A DNA stretch of 64,000 nucleotides. It comes from Avena insularis. Its lineage: Eukaryota > Streptophyta > Magnoliopsida > Poales > Poaceae. The notes beneath the pieces are model-generated. The model was not told the origin of the DNA and did not search any database. It was given only the letters and a program-made list of their open reading frames with translations. Within the stretch, counting starts at the first letter, position 1; each line of letters opens with the position of its first letter. The DNA lies in the NCBI GenBank assembly GCA_023614405.1, contig CM042694.1, positions 476,071,392 through 476,135,391 of the forward strand. Direction: 5' to 3'. Shown here piece by piece: positions 46,863 through 59,197 of this stretch. A program made the position numbers and the translations under genes.

Positions 46863-47874
46863 CATGGCCCTCATAAAAAATAAAAAAATATTTCAAATTC
46901 GTGTAAATACATCAAATAATTGATCCAACGGTCAGCATTCAAAGTTATTTGTACGAATGAGGCCCATATACTGTAGTGAGCGAAACGGCTGAGTGAACTT
47001 GGGTTTCTTAGCTAAACAGTGTGCATATGCATATGCCAACTCATTTGAACTAATTTAGGCAGACAAACCTAGGAATCACAAGGAAAACATGCATGCTCCG
47101 CAATGTCTGGAACCATGGCGTGCTTGTCGCATTTTGAGCCAAATTCTTTCGAATTTCTTTACTAGTATGAAACATCCTCGTAATCACTTGGAAAAGTGAA
47201 AAATGTTCTATCATAATTGTCTAAAACTCCCACGGTCAACAATGTTTACTACGCCAAGACGCACCCATCTACCCGATGTGAGAACCGTATCATAAAGTGT
47301 AGCTAGGGTATCAATATATATGGCCATGACCTTATTGGTCCTTTGGACTGAAACCCAAGAATGTTCATACATTATAGGCTAGTAGTAAATTGCACGTGCC
47401 ATGCACGTGAGACTTAGATAATAGACATATGGCATATCATCATTATATAAAATTATAATAGGTAAAGCACAAAAAATTATAAATTTGATCAACATATATA
47501 AAGTATGGGTGTATATTTGGTTCTTGTACTTTGTATCATCATGTAGAAGTCAAAGATTATTAGCTACCTAACACTTGAAATTTTTACTGACATGGTCTAG
47601 AGAAACGAGGGAGAGGATTCTTGGAGTATGATGGAGAAGTGTGTTTTGAGGTTTGTGCATAGCATTCATTCTATTGAAGACTATCTATAGAATCTTCTAA
47701 ATGCTTGAATGGAAAAGAAGATCCAACGATTGGAAATATTGGGATTCACGAGTATTGATCCAATGGTCATCATTCAAAGTTATTTGTATCTTACCACTAT
47801 TAGTAAATTGCATATGCCCTGAACGTGAGACTCAGATAATAGCCGCCTGACATATCATCACTATATAAAATTAT

Positions 47875-48457
47875 CTCTACTATTATAATTGAGCAGTTTT
47901 GAATATGATCCATAGCACCAATCCTGACCGTTGGGCTGTTAGATCCAATGGTTCAAAGCAGCTAGATTCGTGTTAAATAGTACCTAGAGCAAACTCCACC
48001 ATGTTCTAGAACCATCATTTCACCACCCCCAAAATTTCATAGCACGGTAGGTTGTATTCTCAATATGTGTAGATAGTTATTATTAATAGACTTAATTTAT
48101 GCATTTTGGGGGTGGTGACATGATGTTTCTAGAACATGGTGGAGTTTGCTCTAGGTCTGTACTATATATTCAACACGAAACTAGTTGCTCTGAACCATTG
48201 GATCTAACAGTCGAATGGTCAAGATTGGTGCTATGGATCCAATTCAAAACTGCTCCACTACAGTAGTAGAGAGAATACAAGCTATTGTGCTATGAAACTT
48301 TGGGGGTGGTGACATGATGGTTCTAGAACATGGCGGAGTTTGCTCTAGGTACTATTCAACACGAATCCAGCTACTTTGAACCATTGGATCTAATAGCCCA
48401 ACGGTCTAGATTAGTGCTATGGATCCAATTCAAAACTTCTCTATTATAGTAGTGGAG
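47875..48457. mobile_element. Three-armed foldback MITE
   Basis: A left arm (47875-48041) is followed by two inverted copies of itself in tandem (48101-48271 and 48277-48457). Arms share actccaccatgttctagaac and gatccaatggttcaaag or their complements. The ends ctctactattataattgag and agtagtggag are imperfect inverted repeats. A possible 2-bp AT duplication flanks it. It sits inside a copy of module U. Confidence 0.75.
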
Positions 48458-49189
48458 ATCTTAAACGTGAATTTTTTAGTAACATGGTCTAGAGAAATGA
48501 GGGACAAGATTCTAAAATGATTGAGAAGTGTGTTTTGATTCTTGTGCATAGCATTCATTTTTATGAAGACTATCAATAAAATCTTCTGGATCGTTCAAAC
48601 AAATAGAATCTTCTAGATGCTAGAATGGACAAGAATATCCAACGGCTGGAAATGTTGGGATTCACGAGTCTTGATCTAACGGTCAATATTCAAAGTTATT
48701 CATACAGTATATAGTGGTAAGATAAGATTATAATAGGAAAAGAAAAAAATTGATCAGCATCTATAAATTATGGGTGTATATATTTGGTTCTTGTACTTTG
48801 TATGTCATGTAGAAGTCAGCGATTATTAGCTATCTAAAACTTTAAAATTTTGGTAACATGGTCTACAGAAACGAGGAAGAAGATTCTAGAATGATGGAGA
48901 AGTGTGTTTTGAGTTTTGTGCATAGCATTCATTGTGATGAAGACTATCAATAGAATCTTCTAGATGCTAGAATAATGGAAAAGAATATCCAACGGCTAGA
49001 AATATTGGGATTCACGAGTCTTGATCCAACGGTCAATATTCAAAGTTGTTTGTATATTGTTTACCAATTGCAAGATATGCACATCTACTTTCTTGTGGTA
49101 CTACCAAATATAGGAAATTTACCATAAACTATGATGTGGATATGTCCACGACCTTGCGAGGTTGCTTGGCATGAAACTTGTTCATAAAA

Positions 49190-50280
49190 AAACAAGATGA
49201 TGTTTAATCTAGTAGATGGCTTGAATTTTAGGAAAAAAACGGTTGTTGGAAGTAAATTGGTGTGTCGTACCAAGTCACACGTGCGTAGCGCCACGTTGTG
49301 GACGAGGAAGAGACAAGCCGGACTGTGCACCCATGGCTGCAGAGAAGAGATCGATCGAGGATGGATTGTGAGAGCCAACGAAGGAGAGAGAAAATACAAC
49401 TTGTTTTGCGTGCATATTACTACTAGTAGATCCATATATTTACTACTAGTAGAGTGTACCTCGTGTCATCAGCCCATCATAGCTTTGCTCTCACATCGCA
49501 TCGCCTTTTGATTCCTCCTCCCGCTGCTCTCGCGCTGCCTCCTTTTTGTTTGGAGAAGGAGCCGCCTCCCTTTTCGAGTAGTACTAGTACGGAAGTGGAG
49601 TAGTACTTTGCTTTATATAGAGAAAAATATTTCCATCACTTAGAAAATTGGAGTTGTTACTTTTCCTAATATTTGGGAACTCCCATTGGCAAAGCTGTTT
49701 ACCAATGCCAAGATGCGCACATCTACTTTCTTGTAGTACTACTACAAAATTCCCATAAACATGGATATATCCGTGACCTTGCTTGGTCACTCGTCCTGAA
49801 ACCTGTTCATACTTATACTACATGGTAGTCCATTTCTGTGAAGCGGCTTTTTTCAAAAGTTATGAAAAACTCATGTTTATTATTTTTCGTGGTAGTTAGT
49901 ATAAGCAAAAGGACGTCATGCATGAGTCCCACTATTTTTTTGTCCTATATCTCTCTCTTTTTTCAAAGCAGGGTCAACTTTGCCAGCATGCAAAGTCTAG
50001 AAAGAAGTTGAATCTTTGAAAACTCTTGGTCGTATTCTCCATATATTAGCTGTTTGGTGGGTAACTTCAAAATATTTTTGTGGAATTTAAAGAGCAATTG
50101 GCAGCTCACATGTGGTTTGAAATAATTTGACATAATTTCGACAGACTCCCTATGATCCATATTTAATGTTCATAGATTCATCTAGATTCAAATGTATCTA
50201 GTCATGTTTCTGTGCTAGATGCATATACCCGAATCTAGACTCATCTGAGAACATTAACTTGAATCGGAGACAAATCAAAT
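49190..50280. repeat. Direct repeat, copy 1 of the ~1.08-kb module V
   Basis: It matches 53440-54520 along almost its full length, including gtggacgaggaagagacaag and tgattcctcctcccgctgct. The end (50140-50270) resembles a degraded Stowaway MITE (ctccct..gatccatattta ... ttgaatcggag). Short ORFs here are in non-coding repeat. Confidence 0.85.
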
Positions 50281-50283
50281 AAG

Positions 50284-51082
50284 AGACGTCTGACATATCA
50301 TCACTATATAAACTTATAATAGGTAAAGCAGAAAAATATAAATTTGATCAACATATATAAAGTATGGGTGTATATTTGGTTCTTCTAGTTTGTATCGTCA
50401 TGTGTAGAAGTCAAATATTATCAGCTACCTAACACTTGAATTTTTTTGTAGTAACATTGATCTAGAGAAATGAGTGATAATATTCTAGTATGATGGAGAA
50501 GTGTATTTTGAGGTTTGTGCATAGCATTAATTATGCTGAAGACTATCAATAGAATCTTCTAGATGCTATAATGGAAAAGAAGATCCAACGGCTGGAAATA
50601 TCGTTCAGATTCGCGAGTCTTGATCCAACTGTCAATATTCAAAGTTATTTGTATTCGTACACTATATAGTACTTGGTAGGATAAGATTGTACGAATAACT
50701 TTGAATGCTGACCATTGGATCTCAATACTCACGAATACCAATATTTCCAACCGTTAAATCTTCTTTTCCATTATAGCATCTAGAAGATTGTATAGATAGT
50801 CTTCAGCATAATGAATGCTATGTATAAACCTCAAAACACACTTCTTCATCATACTAGAATCTTCTCCCTCATCTCTATAGACCATATTACCAAAAAAATC
50901 AAGTGTTTTGGGTAGTTAGTAATCTTTACCTTCTACATGATGATACAAAGTACAAGAACCAAATATACACCCATACTTTATGTATGTTGATCAAATTTAA
51001 GTTTTTGTGATTTACCTATTATAATTTTATATAATCATGATATGTGATACGTCTATTATCTGAGTCTCACGTGCAGGGCACT
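50284..51082. repeat. ~800-bp inverted repeat (two facing copies of module U)
   Basis: 50284-50670 pairs with 50684-51082 in inverted order around a short centre near 50677. The outer ends carry agacgtctgacatatcatc and its diverged complement. It could fold as one long hairpin. Confidence 0.75.
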
Positions 51083-53439
51083 CCTCTTGCTACTCTCGTG
51101 CTGCCTACCTTTTGGAGTAGCAGTACAGAATGAGGTGGAGTACTTTGCTTTATAGAAAAAATATTTCCATCGCTTAGTAGAGTTGTTACTTTTCCTAGTA
51201 TTTGGAAACTCGCATTAGCAAAGTTGTTTACCAATGCCAAGATGCACACATCTACTTTCTTGTAGTACTACCAAATTACCATATACTATGATGTGGATAT
51301 GTCCATGACCTTGCTTGGTTGCTCGTCCTGAAACCTGTTCATACTTATACATGGTAGGCCATTTTTGTGAAGCGGGTTTCTCCAAAAGTTGTGAAAACTC
51401 ATATTTATTATTTTTTTGGCAGGAAATACAAGAAAAAGGACGCCATGCATGAGTCCCCCTGTTTTTGTTGCCTATTTCTCTCTCTTTTTCCAAAGCAAGG
51501 TCAACTTTGCTGGCATGCAAAGTCTAGAAAGAAGTTGAATCTTTGAAAACTCCCGGTCGTGTTCTCGATATATTGGCTATCTGGTGGGCAACTTCAAAAG
51601 ATTTTTGTGAAATTTAAAGAGCAATTGGCAGCTCACATGTGGTTCGATATAATTTGACCTAATTTCGACAAACTCCCTCTGATCCATATTAATGTTCATA
51701 GATTCATCTAGATTCAAATGTATCTAGTCATGTTTCTGTGCTAGATACATATATCCGAATCTAGACAAATCTGAGAATATTAATTTGAATCGGATACAGT
51801 AGTGTAATTTAATTGGGTTAATTTATCTACAAACCTTGAAAACTCAAAGAACCTAGGAATCGCAAGTAAAACATGGATGGTTCACTATGTCCGGAAACAT
51901 GGCGCGCTTCTCGCATTCAGTGCCACATTCTTCTGATTTTCTTCACTGCTAGTACAAAACATCCCCATAACCAGTTGGAAAAGTGAAAAATGTTTTTTCC
52001 TAATTGCTCGAAACTCCCACGGGCAACATTGTTTACTAGGACAAGACGCACCCATCTACCCGATGTCAGAACCCTATGTAAAAGTGTAGCTAGGGTATAC
52101 ATCGATATAGATGGCCATGACCTTATTGGTAATTCGTGTTGAAAACCAAGAATTAATAATGTTACATCATGGTGGGCTATAATGTGAATCCGTTTTTCCT
52201 AATGTTGTCGAATCTCATGTTTATCATTTTTCTTGGCAATTAATAATACTACTAGCAAAAGTACCACAATCGTAATGAAGTCTCATGTTTTTGTTTTACG
52301 CTTTATTTTGTTTGAATGTTTTCAATATGCTGTCAAATTTGTCGGTATGCAAATACTAATCGGTAATGGCATTTTTTAAAACTATTGTTGGCCCATGATA
52401 TATTGGCTGCCTGGGTACCTTCAAAAGAATTTTGCATATTTTCAAGAGTAATAGTCTATCACGCTCACATGTTTTCAAGTTTGACCTAATTTCGTTTAAT
52501 CGACTTAGAGTCATGCATTTAAGTGCACGTGGAGCTTTAGCTTGGAATTTTGAAAAATACTTAAACTTGGGAGCTGTAAGAAAGAATTGTCCACTTTGTA
52601 CGAAAATTTGGTGGGGCCATTCTTTCTTATTTTTCTACCAGTAAAAGTACTTGAAAAACTCACACTTCTGGTATTGCCTACTATATCATGTACTACTATG
52701 TATGAACTTTCTTGGGTTTCAAGCCAAATGACCAAGGTCATGGACATACCCTGTGTTCATCAGGATAATGACTGTATGCCCATATTTTGGTATAGCTAGG
52801 TCGATGCATGTTAGCATGCATGGTAAAGAAGTAAAAGTATTTTTTGAAAGGAAGTGCGATCAATATGGCTTAGAGTTCATAGCATGTACCATTTATTTAC
52901 TATAGTACATAAAGTGGTTGGATAAATTACATGTTATATTTTTCAAGCTTAATTTTCTAGCTAATTTCACCCACTCAGACAGCTTTCCGTCGATTTGTTG
53001 AATTAGGTCTAAATTAATATTCTACTAGCGCATGAGAGCTAGTTCAATAGTATAACCGAGTGCTAGGTATAACAAAGTGACACGTCATCTATTGTCGTCT
53101 TTATACCAGCATGTACAATACCTAACATTTGAACTATAGAACATTTAGCATTACATGCATCAACCTCATCAAAAAGCAAGAAGATTAAACAGGAGTAAAA
53201 TGAAAAAAATTATATGTCAGCTTGAAAAATCCTAAAACTTGGGAATTGTAAGAAAGCATGGTACACTTAGTCTGAAAATTGGAGTAGTGGCATTCTTTAT
53301 TTATTTTTTGGAACCTGGGTACCATAGGTCCTAAAGGAGCGAGACACTCCAATTAGCACACTAGGGTTTGTAGTCGTCGCAATGTGGTCTGAGGACCTTT
53401 TTGTAATTATTATTATTACTTTTGAGACTTTTTTATTGG

Positions 53440-54520
53440 TGTAGATGATTATTAATCTAGTAGATGGCTTGAATTTCGGAAAAAAATGGTTACTGGAAGT
53501 AGATCGGTGTGCCGTACCAACTCACACATGCGCAGTACCACGCTGTGGACGAGGAAGAGACAAGCCAGACTGTGCACCCGTGGCTGCAGAGAAGAGATCG
53601 AGGGAGGATGGATGGTGAGAGCAAGCGAAGGAGAGAGAAAGCACAACTTGTTTTGCATGCATATTACTACTAATAGGTCCATATATTTACTACTAGTGGA
53701 GTGTACCTCGTGTCAGCAGCCCATCATAGCTTTGCTCACACATCGCACCGCCTTCTGATTCCTCCTCCCGCTGCTCTCGCGCTGCCTCCTTTTTTTGGAG
53801 AAGGAGCCGCCTCCCTTTTCGAGTAGTACTAGTATGGAAGTGGAGTAGTACTTTGCTTTATACAGAGAAAAATATTTCCATCGCTTAGAAAATTAGAGTT
53901 GTTACTTTTCCTAGTATTTGGGAACTCCCATTGGCAAAGCTGTTTACTAATGCTAAGATAACGCACATCTACTTTCGTGTAGTAATACAACAAAATTCCC
54001 ATAAACATGGATATGTCTGTGACCTTACTTGGTCGCTCGTCCTGAAACCTGTTCATACTTATACTACATGGTAGGCCATTTCTGTGAAGCGGATTTTTCC
54101 AAAAGTTCTGAAAAACTCATGTTTATTATTTTTCATGGCAGGTAGTATAAGCAAAAGGACGTCATGCAGGAGTCCCCCTATTTTTTTGGCCTATCTCTCT
54201 CTCTCTTTTTTCAAAGCAGGATCAACTTTGCCGGCATGCAAAGTCTAGAAAGAAGTTTAATCTTTGAAAACTCTTGATCGTGTTCTCCATATATTGGCTG
54301 TCTGGTGGGAAACTTCAAAAGATTTTTGTGGAATTTAAAGAGCAATTGGCAGCTCACATGTGGTTCGAAATAATTTGACATAATTTCGACAGACTCCCTC
54401 CGATCCATATTTAATGTTCATAGATTCATCTAGATTCAAATGTATCTAGCCATGTTTCTGTGCTAGATGCATATACCCGAATCTAGACAAATCTGAGAAC
54501 ATTAATTTGAATTGGAGACG
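53440..54520. repeat. Direct repeat, copy 2 of the ~1.08-kb module V
   Basis: About 4.25 kb downstream of copy 1, same orientation, with small differences. Confidence 0.85.
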
Positions 54521-54945
54521 TTAGTGTAATTTAAGTGGGTTAATTTATCTACGAACCTTGAAAACTGAAAGAACCTAGGAATCACAAGTAAAACATAGAT
54601 GGTTCGCTATGTTCGGAAACATGGGAACCTCAAAACACTTCTCCATCATTCTAGAATCTTCTCCCTCGTTTCTCCAGACCATGTTACCAAATTTTGAAGT
54701 TCTAGATTAGCTAATAATCATTCACTCTACATGATATACAAAGTACGAGAACCAAATATACACCCATATATATTATAGATGTTGATCAAATTTATATTTT
54801 TCTCTGCTTTACCTATTATAATTTTATATAGTGATGATTTGTCAGACATCACGTGCAGGGCATGTGCAACTTACTAGTTTACTACTAGCACCACATGAAT
54901 TTGTTGGATAAATTACATTTTATATTTTTCAAGATTAATTTTATA

Positions 54946-55066
54946 CTCCCTTCGACTCAAATTAGTTGACTTACTTTTATCTAGATTCGGATGTATCTAA
55001 CACTAAAACAAGTCTAGATACATGAATCTAGACAAATCTAAGTCAACTAATTTGGGTCGGAGGGAG
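54946..55066. mobile_element. Stowaway MITE
   Basis: 121 bp with terminal inverted repeats (ctcccttcgactcaaat and atttgggtcggagggag) and TA on both sides (54944-54945, 55067-55068). The interior is a near-perfect hairpin. An empty relative of the site is at 52938-52970 (taattttctagctaatttc), which has a single TA. Confidence 0.93.
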
Positions 55067-55141
55067 TAGATAATTTCACCCGAAAGTGCATCATGCTTCA
55101 ATCAACACGTTTGGTGGAATTAAAAGGTTACATCAAAAAAT

Positions 55142-55820
55142 AGAAAATTACATCCAAGTCCATACAATTGGCACAAAGGCCCCTAAAAAATAGCTTGGAA
55201 AGGAAGTTGGGTCCGGCTCAATTTCAACCGAGCAGCTGAGCCATACTCTTACTACTACTGTTTGCTTCACACATGAAACACAGCGCGCACCTACGTGTTG
55301 ATCATGGTCGAATGGACGAGATTGCTCGGAACGAGTAGAGGAGCACACTGCCCCCATACCAAGTCGATTCCCCATCCACACCTTCGCCGGCCGCAGGTTC
55401 CTCGCGCTCGAGCTCGAACTTGAGCATGTCCTGATGGTGAGCAAGGGCCAGCATAGGATCGATAGGCTCAAGTGGACCCAAGATGGCGTCGTCTGCCATG
55501 GCCACGGCAACTTGGCGCCCACCCGAGTTGTCTGCCCCAGTCGCATGCTCGATCGCCGCAGGTTCCTCGCACGCAAGCTCGAACTCGAGCATGTCCTGAT
55601 CGTAAGCAAGGGCCAGCATAGGATCGATAGGCTCGGGAGGACCCAGGACGACGTCGGCCATGGCCACGGCAACCTGGCGCCCACACGAGTTGTCTGCCCC
55701 GGTCGCATTATCGCGGGCTGCAGGTTCCCGGCGGAAGGATTGGCCGCTGTTTTGCACAGGCTTAACTTGGCCACGATTGATGTCCAGCCAGAGCGCATGC
55801 CCGGACGCAGCTCCGTCTCA
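55142..55820 (-). pseudogene. Broken gene with a repeated LGPxEPIDPMLALA motif
   Basis: From about 55820 to 55302 the minus strand is open. An N-terminal LWLDINRGQVKPVQNSGQSF stretch is followed by two ~49-residue units (DNA 55700-55565 and 55560-55420), each with GRQVAVAMAD, LGPxEPIDPMLALA and QDMLxFELxxEEPAA. The C-terminal part after GEGVDGES does not match the relative at 59198-59857, so it is probably frame-shifted. There is no upstream ATG in frame before a TGA near 55825. I do not recognise the family. The repeats are rich in CpG, unlike their AT-rich surroundings. Confidence 0.5.
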
Positions 55821-56546
55821 ATCGAAAGGGAGGCCCATTGGGACCGGCGCTTTGCTGTAGAGGTCCACTTTTGTTCGCCTGCCGTGTTGATGCCTCCGTG
55901 ATGCAGCCAGCGCAGGATCAATAGCCTTGAGGGGGCCCAAAATCACGTCGTCGGATGGCAGGGCCAACGCACGTTTACCGCGGGTGACCAGGCGCTCTAC
56001 AGAGGCAGCTCCAATGGCGGCATGTTCCCGCCGGATGAACTATTTCGGGGCCTAGCCTCGAGCCGAAGTAGACCTCCGAGGATGACGCAGCCAATCCACC
56101 GGGATTCCTTCAAGTATTTGTGAGGGTAACATGCCTTTGGTGGAAGAAAGAAATTTCTCCAAAGAGTAGAATGCAGGAGAAATTATAGTACTAGTAATAC
56201 TACTAGCGGTGCTACTTAGTTTTGACCCAGCATTTCTCCAAGGAGTACTTTTTTTAGATGCTCCAAGGAGTATGCAGAGTGACCGCTTGGTGGCGCGTGA
56301 ATTTTTTCGTAGTTGGTGGTTATTCAGGGCATTAACTCACAAGCGAAATGTCATATCGGTACTTATAGTGGCCATACTTTCAGCTGGCCGCAGTCTAATC
56401 GGATAGTAGGAGTGGTAGTACTATACACTCTCGAAACAGAGGTGGCGAGCAGCTGGCAGCTCGAGCAATGAGTCTGGTAAATTCTTGGAGTATGTATGTA
56501 CTCCAGTATATAGTAGTAATAAGTTGCATATGCCTGACCGTATAGT
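55821..56546. other. Region without supported genes
   Basis: GC-rich to about 56100, then AT-rich. 56150-56290 has repeated tctccaaggagta phrases. No coding region supported. Confidence 0.4.
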
Positions 56547-56752
56547 GACACAAGGTACAAGAACCAATTATACACCCTATACTTTATGGACGTGGCTCAA
56601 AATTATAATTATTTTTCAGTGATACCAACACAATCTCTTTCATCATTATAGTAGGTTGATTTATACATGACACAAGGTACAAGACCCAATTATACACCCT
56701 ATACTTTATGGACATGGATCAAAATTATAATTATTTTTCAGTGATACCAACA
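56547..56752. repeat. Two-unit direct repeat, 122-bp spacing
   Basis: 56547-56631 and 56669-56752 are nearly the same (gacacaaggtacaag ... cagtgataccaacac) with about three differences. The unit resembles part of module U in inverted order. Confidence 0.85.
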
Positions 56753-57090
56753 CCTCGTCATTAATTGTCATGACACATAAACATTTTCCATGCATGTAAT
56801 AAGGTCTTTGACAATGGGGGAGTCTCTTAGGGCAGCATACTAGGCAAAATGCTTTTGTGGCATGTCAATTACTAGTAGTAGCTAAGATACACCCCTTGCA
56901 TGTAATCATAGGCAAAAAGAGTTGATTGCCCAATAAAATGCATGCATGAGAGAAAAAATATTAAATTAAGATACAACCTCTAAAATACAATGCATTGGAG
57001 ACGTTGTCTATTAGGTATTTATAACTCCTATGGTAAGCTACACCCCATTGTGAAAGGCCTAATGCATGATACAGTACGTACCACCTGATA

Positions 57091-57951
57091 CATGTGGGGT
57101 CTAGGAGTTTGATTAAACGGCTGATGCAGCGAGCAACGCTATCAAGTTCAGAACACGAAGGAGCGACAGAGGGTAAAAAATCCATCGTACACACGTTTCT
57201 TCTAATGAGAGGATGACATGTGGGGCCCAGCATCGTGATTAAATGGTAGATGCATCAAACATCGCTATCAAGTTCGGAACATGGTAGCACGAGCGAAGGA
57301 AAACTCCATCATACACACGTTTCTTCTAATGAGAGGATAACATGTGGGGCTCAGGAGGTTGGTTAAACGGTAGATGCGTCGAGCAGCGCTATCAACTCGG
57401 AACGGGGTAGCGCAAGTGAAGGAAAAAATTCCATCATACACATGTTTCTTCTAATGAGAGGATGACATGTGGGTCCCAGGTGGTTGATTAGACAATAGAT
57501 GCATCGAGCAGCGCTATCAATTTCGGAACAGGGTAGCGCGAGTGAAGGAAAAAAATTCCATCATACACACGATCCTTCTAATGAGAGACTGACATGTGGG
57601 ACCTAGCAGCCTGACTAAATGGCATACGCCTCGAGCTACATTATCGAGTTCAAATCAGGGAGGCACGACTGAAAAGTATGGTCTGCTAGAGACACTGACG
57701 TCCGGGACCCACACGCCTCAAAAGATTTTGGCGAGTCAATATCGCGCGAGGAAACGACAATCTTGCTTCTCCCACACGCTGGCCGAGCTTCCTCCATGTT
57801 TTTAGCAGATCCGTCATAGTAGAGGGCCGCGAAACCGGAAAAAAAAGTTTTCCATCAGCCACGGCCGAGCCGAGAATTTCGTCGCGGAAGACGCGCCTTC
57901 TACGACGACCGTCAGGCCAATTCGTTGCGGAATGAAACTTTTCTTGTAGTG
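57091..57951. mobile_element. Right end of a CACTA transposon with 125-bp subterminal repeats
   Basis: The end reads ttttcttgtagtg (to 57951), the complement of the CACTA-type terminus CACTACAAGAAAA. Units of 124-127 bp start at 57091, 57217, 57341, 57466 and 57593, each with catgtgggnccnag and cgctatcaantcggaac blocks. A GC-rich segment (57800-57935) lies next to the terminus. The next bases, tac (57952-57954), match the expected 3-bp duplication. No left terminus or transposase gene can be linked to it with confidence. Confidence 0.82.
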
Positions 57952-58539
57952 TACTTTACACATTTTGCTCAATGAAATTATTTGTTGCTTGCAACTTAAT
58001 ACTGGAGGGGGTTCGGATGATAACCTGAAGGTGGATTATTAGTCATAGATGTAGTTGGATTACGGTCTATGTATAATGTTGTAATGCCCAATCAAATCTC
58101 ATAGGAGTCAAGATGATTAGTATATGCATGTATGCTTTTTCGGTGTCTGTCAATTGCCCCGCTGTAATTTGTTCATCCAACATGGGAGAATCACCTCTAG
58201 TGAACTATGGACCCCGGTCCATTCTTTTATCATCAATCTACCATCTACTATTTACTGTTTACTATTTACTTTCTGCAAACAATTACTATCTTTCACATAA
58301 TACGTTTAATCCTTTGTTTTCAATCAAACCGGTGAGATTGACAACCTCACTGTAAGTTGGGGCAAAATTTTATGGTTATGTTGTGCAGGATTCCAAGTTG
58401 GAGACAACACCTTGGAGTTGTTTCCTTGCTCCCACTAGTTTGATAACCTTGATTTCATAACTGAGAGAAAACTTGTTGCTGTGCTCATCATACGTTCCTC
58501 TTGGGGTTCCCAACGAGCTCGATATATTTTGAGCCATCA
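57952..58539 (+). repeat. 3' part of an old Gypsy LTR, split by the CACTA element
   Basis: It aligns with 63039-63672 of the solo LTR over most of its length, including cttgcaacttaatactggag and gtgaactatggaccccggtc. The end gagccatca (58531-58539) matches the solo LTR end gagtcagca. The 5' part should lie beyond the CACTA element's other end and is not seen in the window. Confidence 0.82.
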
Positions 58540-59197
58540 ATATTCTGTGTTTGTAGCTTCGTTGTGTGCATGTAAAGGAAATTTGTTGCACTATTTGTAA
58601 TTGTTCGCGTTGAATAAGAAGCCATTCCAACTGAGTTGGCATTCAGTGTTTTTGTTTTGTAGAATGATATTTCTGCATTTTTGTCTTGCATTTCTTACCC
58701 ATGTTTAGGTTTTACCTTCCTTGTATGCGTGGAAATAAGATCTAATGTGCTACAGTGATGTGTACTCTTGGGCTTATTGTCTGCGTGTAATAAAAACTCT
58801 GTGTTTGTCCTGTATTTTCTTTATCTTTTTTGGTCCTAACTTCACTACCTGCGTGTAAAGTAAAATTTTTGTGATGTGTTTGCGTATACTATTTGATTTG
58901 GATGAGATTTTCCCCCTATGTCGGTGTTTTTTATTCGCGTTTAATGAAAAATTATACATGCGTTTGAATTTGTTAGTTTAGCCTTTCGTGCTTTACTTAC
59001 TGTCTATGTATTTTCTATGTAGAGAGTAAATATATTTTTATGTTGTGCGTAATGATAGTTCAGAGTGTCTGACTTAGCACGCGCGGCGATCGCTCTGCCC
59101 GTCGTCGTCATTCTATAAAAAACTTAGTGCAGCCAACAAAATACAATGCAAAAAGTACTCGAGACTCTCCTTCCTGATACTGTTTGGCTAAATAGGT
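58540..59197. other. AT-rich region without supported genes
   Basis: Short phrases of the type gcgtgtaataaaa recur near 58780, 58850 and 58935. Nothing else recognisable. Confidence 0.4.

Larger units (their letters stand above)
46863..54930. repeat. Mosaic of repeat modules U, V and W in direct and inverted order
   Basis: AT-rich, no credible gene. Module U (~400 bp; gtatgggtgtatatttggtt and ttcacgagtcttgatccaac) lies at 47385-47795, 47796-48720 (with a MITE inside), 48721-49065, 50284-50670, inverted at 50684-51082, and partly inverted at 54630-54885. Module V (650-1080 bp) lies at 49190-50280, 51085-51800 and 53440-54520. Module W (~330 bp; acgcacccatctacccgatg) lies at 47030-47365 and 51815-52155, with a partial copy at 54520-54630. 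A stretch at 52156-53440 is mostly single-copy within the window. Confidence 0.8.

Noticed and set aside
55148..55921. 257-codon minus-strand ORF, the longest frame there
   Set aside because: It overlaps the EPID-motif frame and is a Ser/Leu/Trp-rich shadow. The motif-bearing frame is the one with a relative at 59198-59857.
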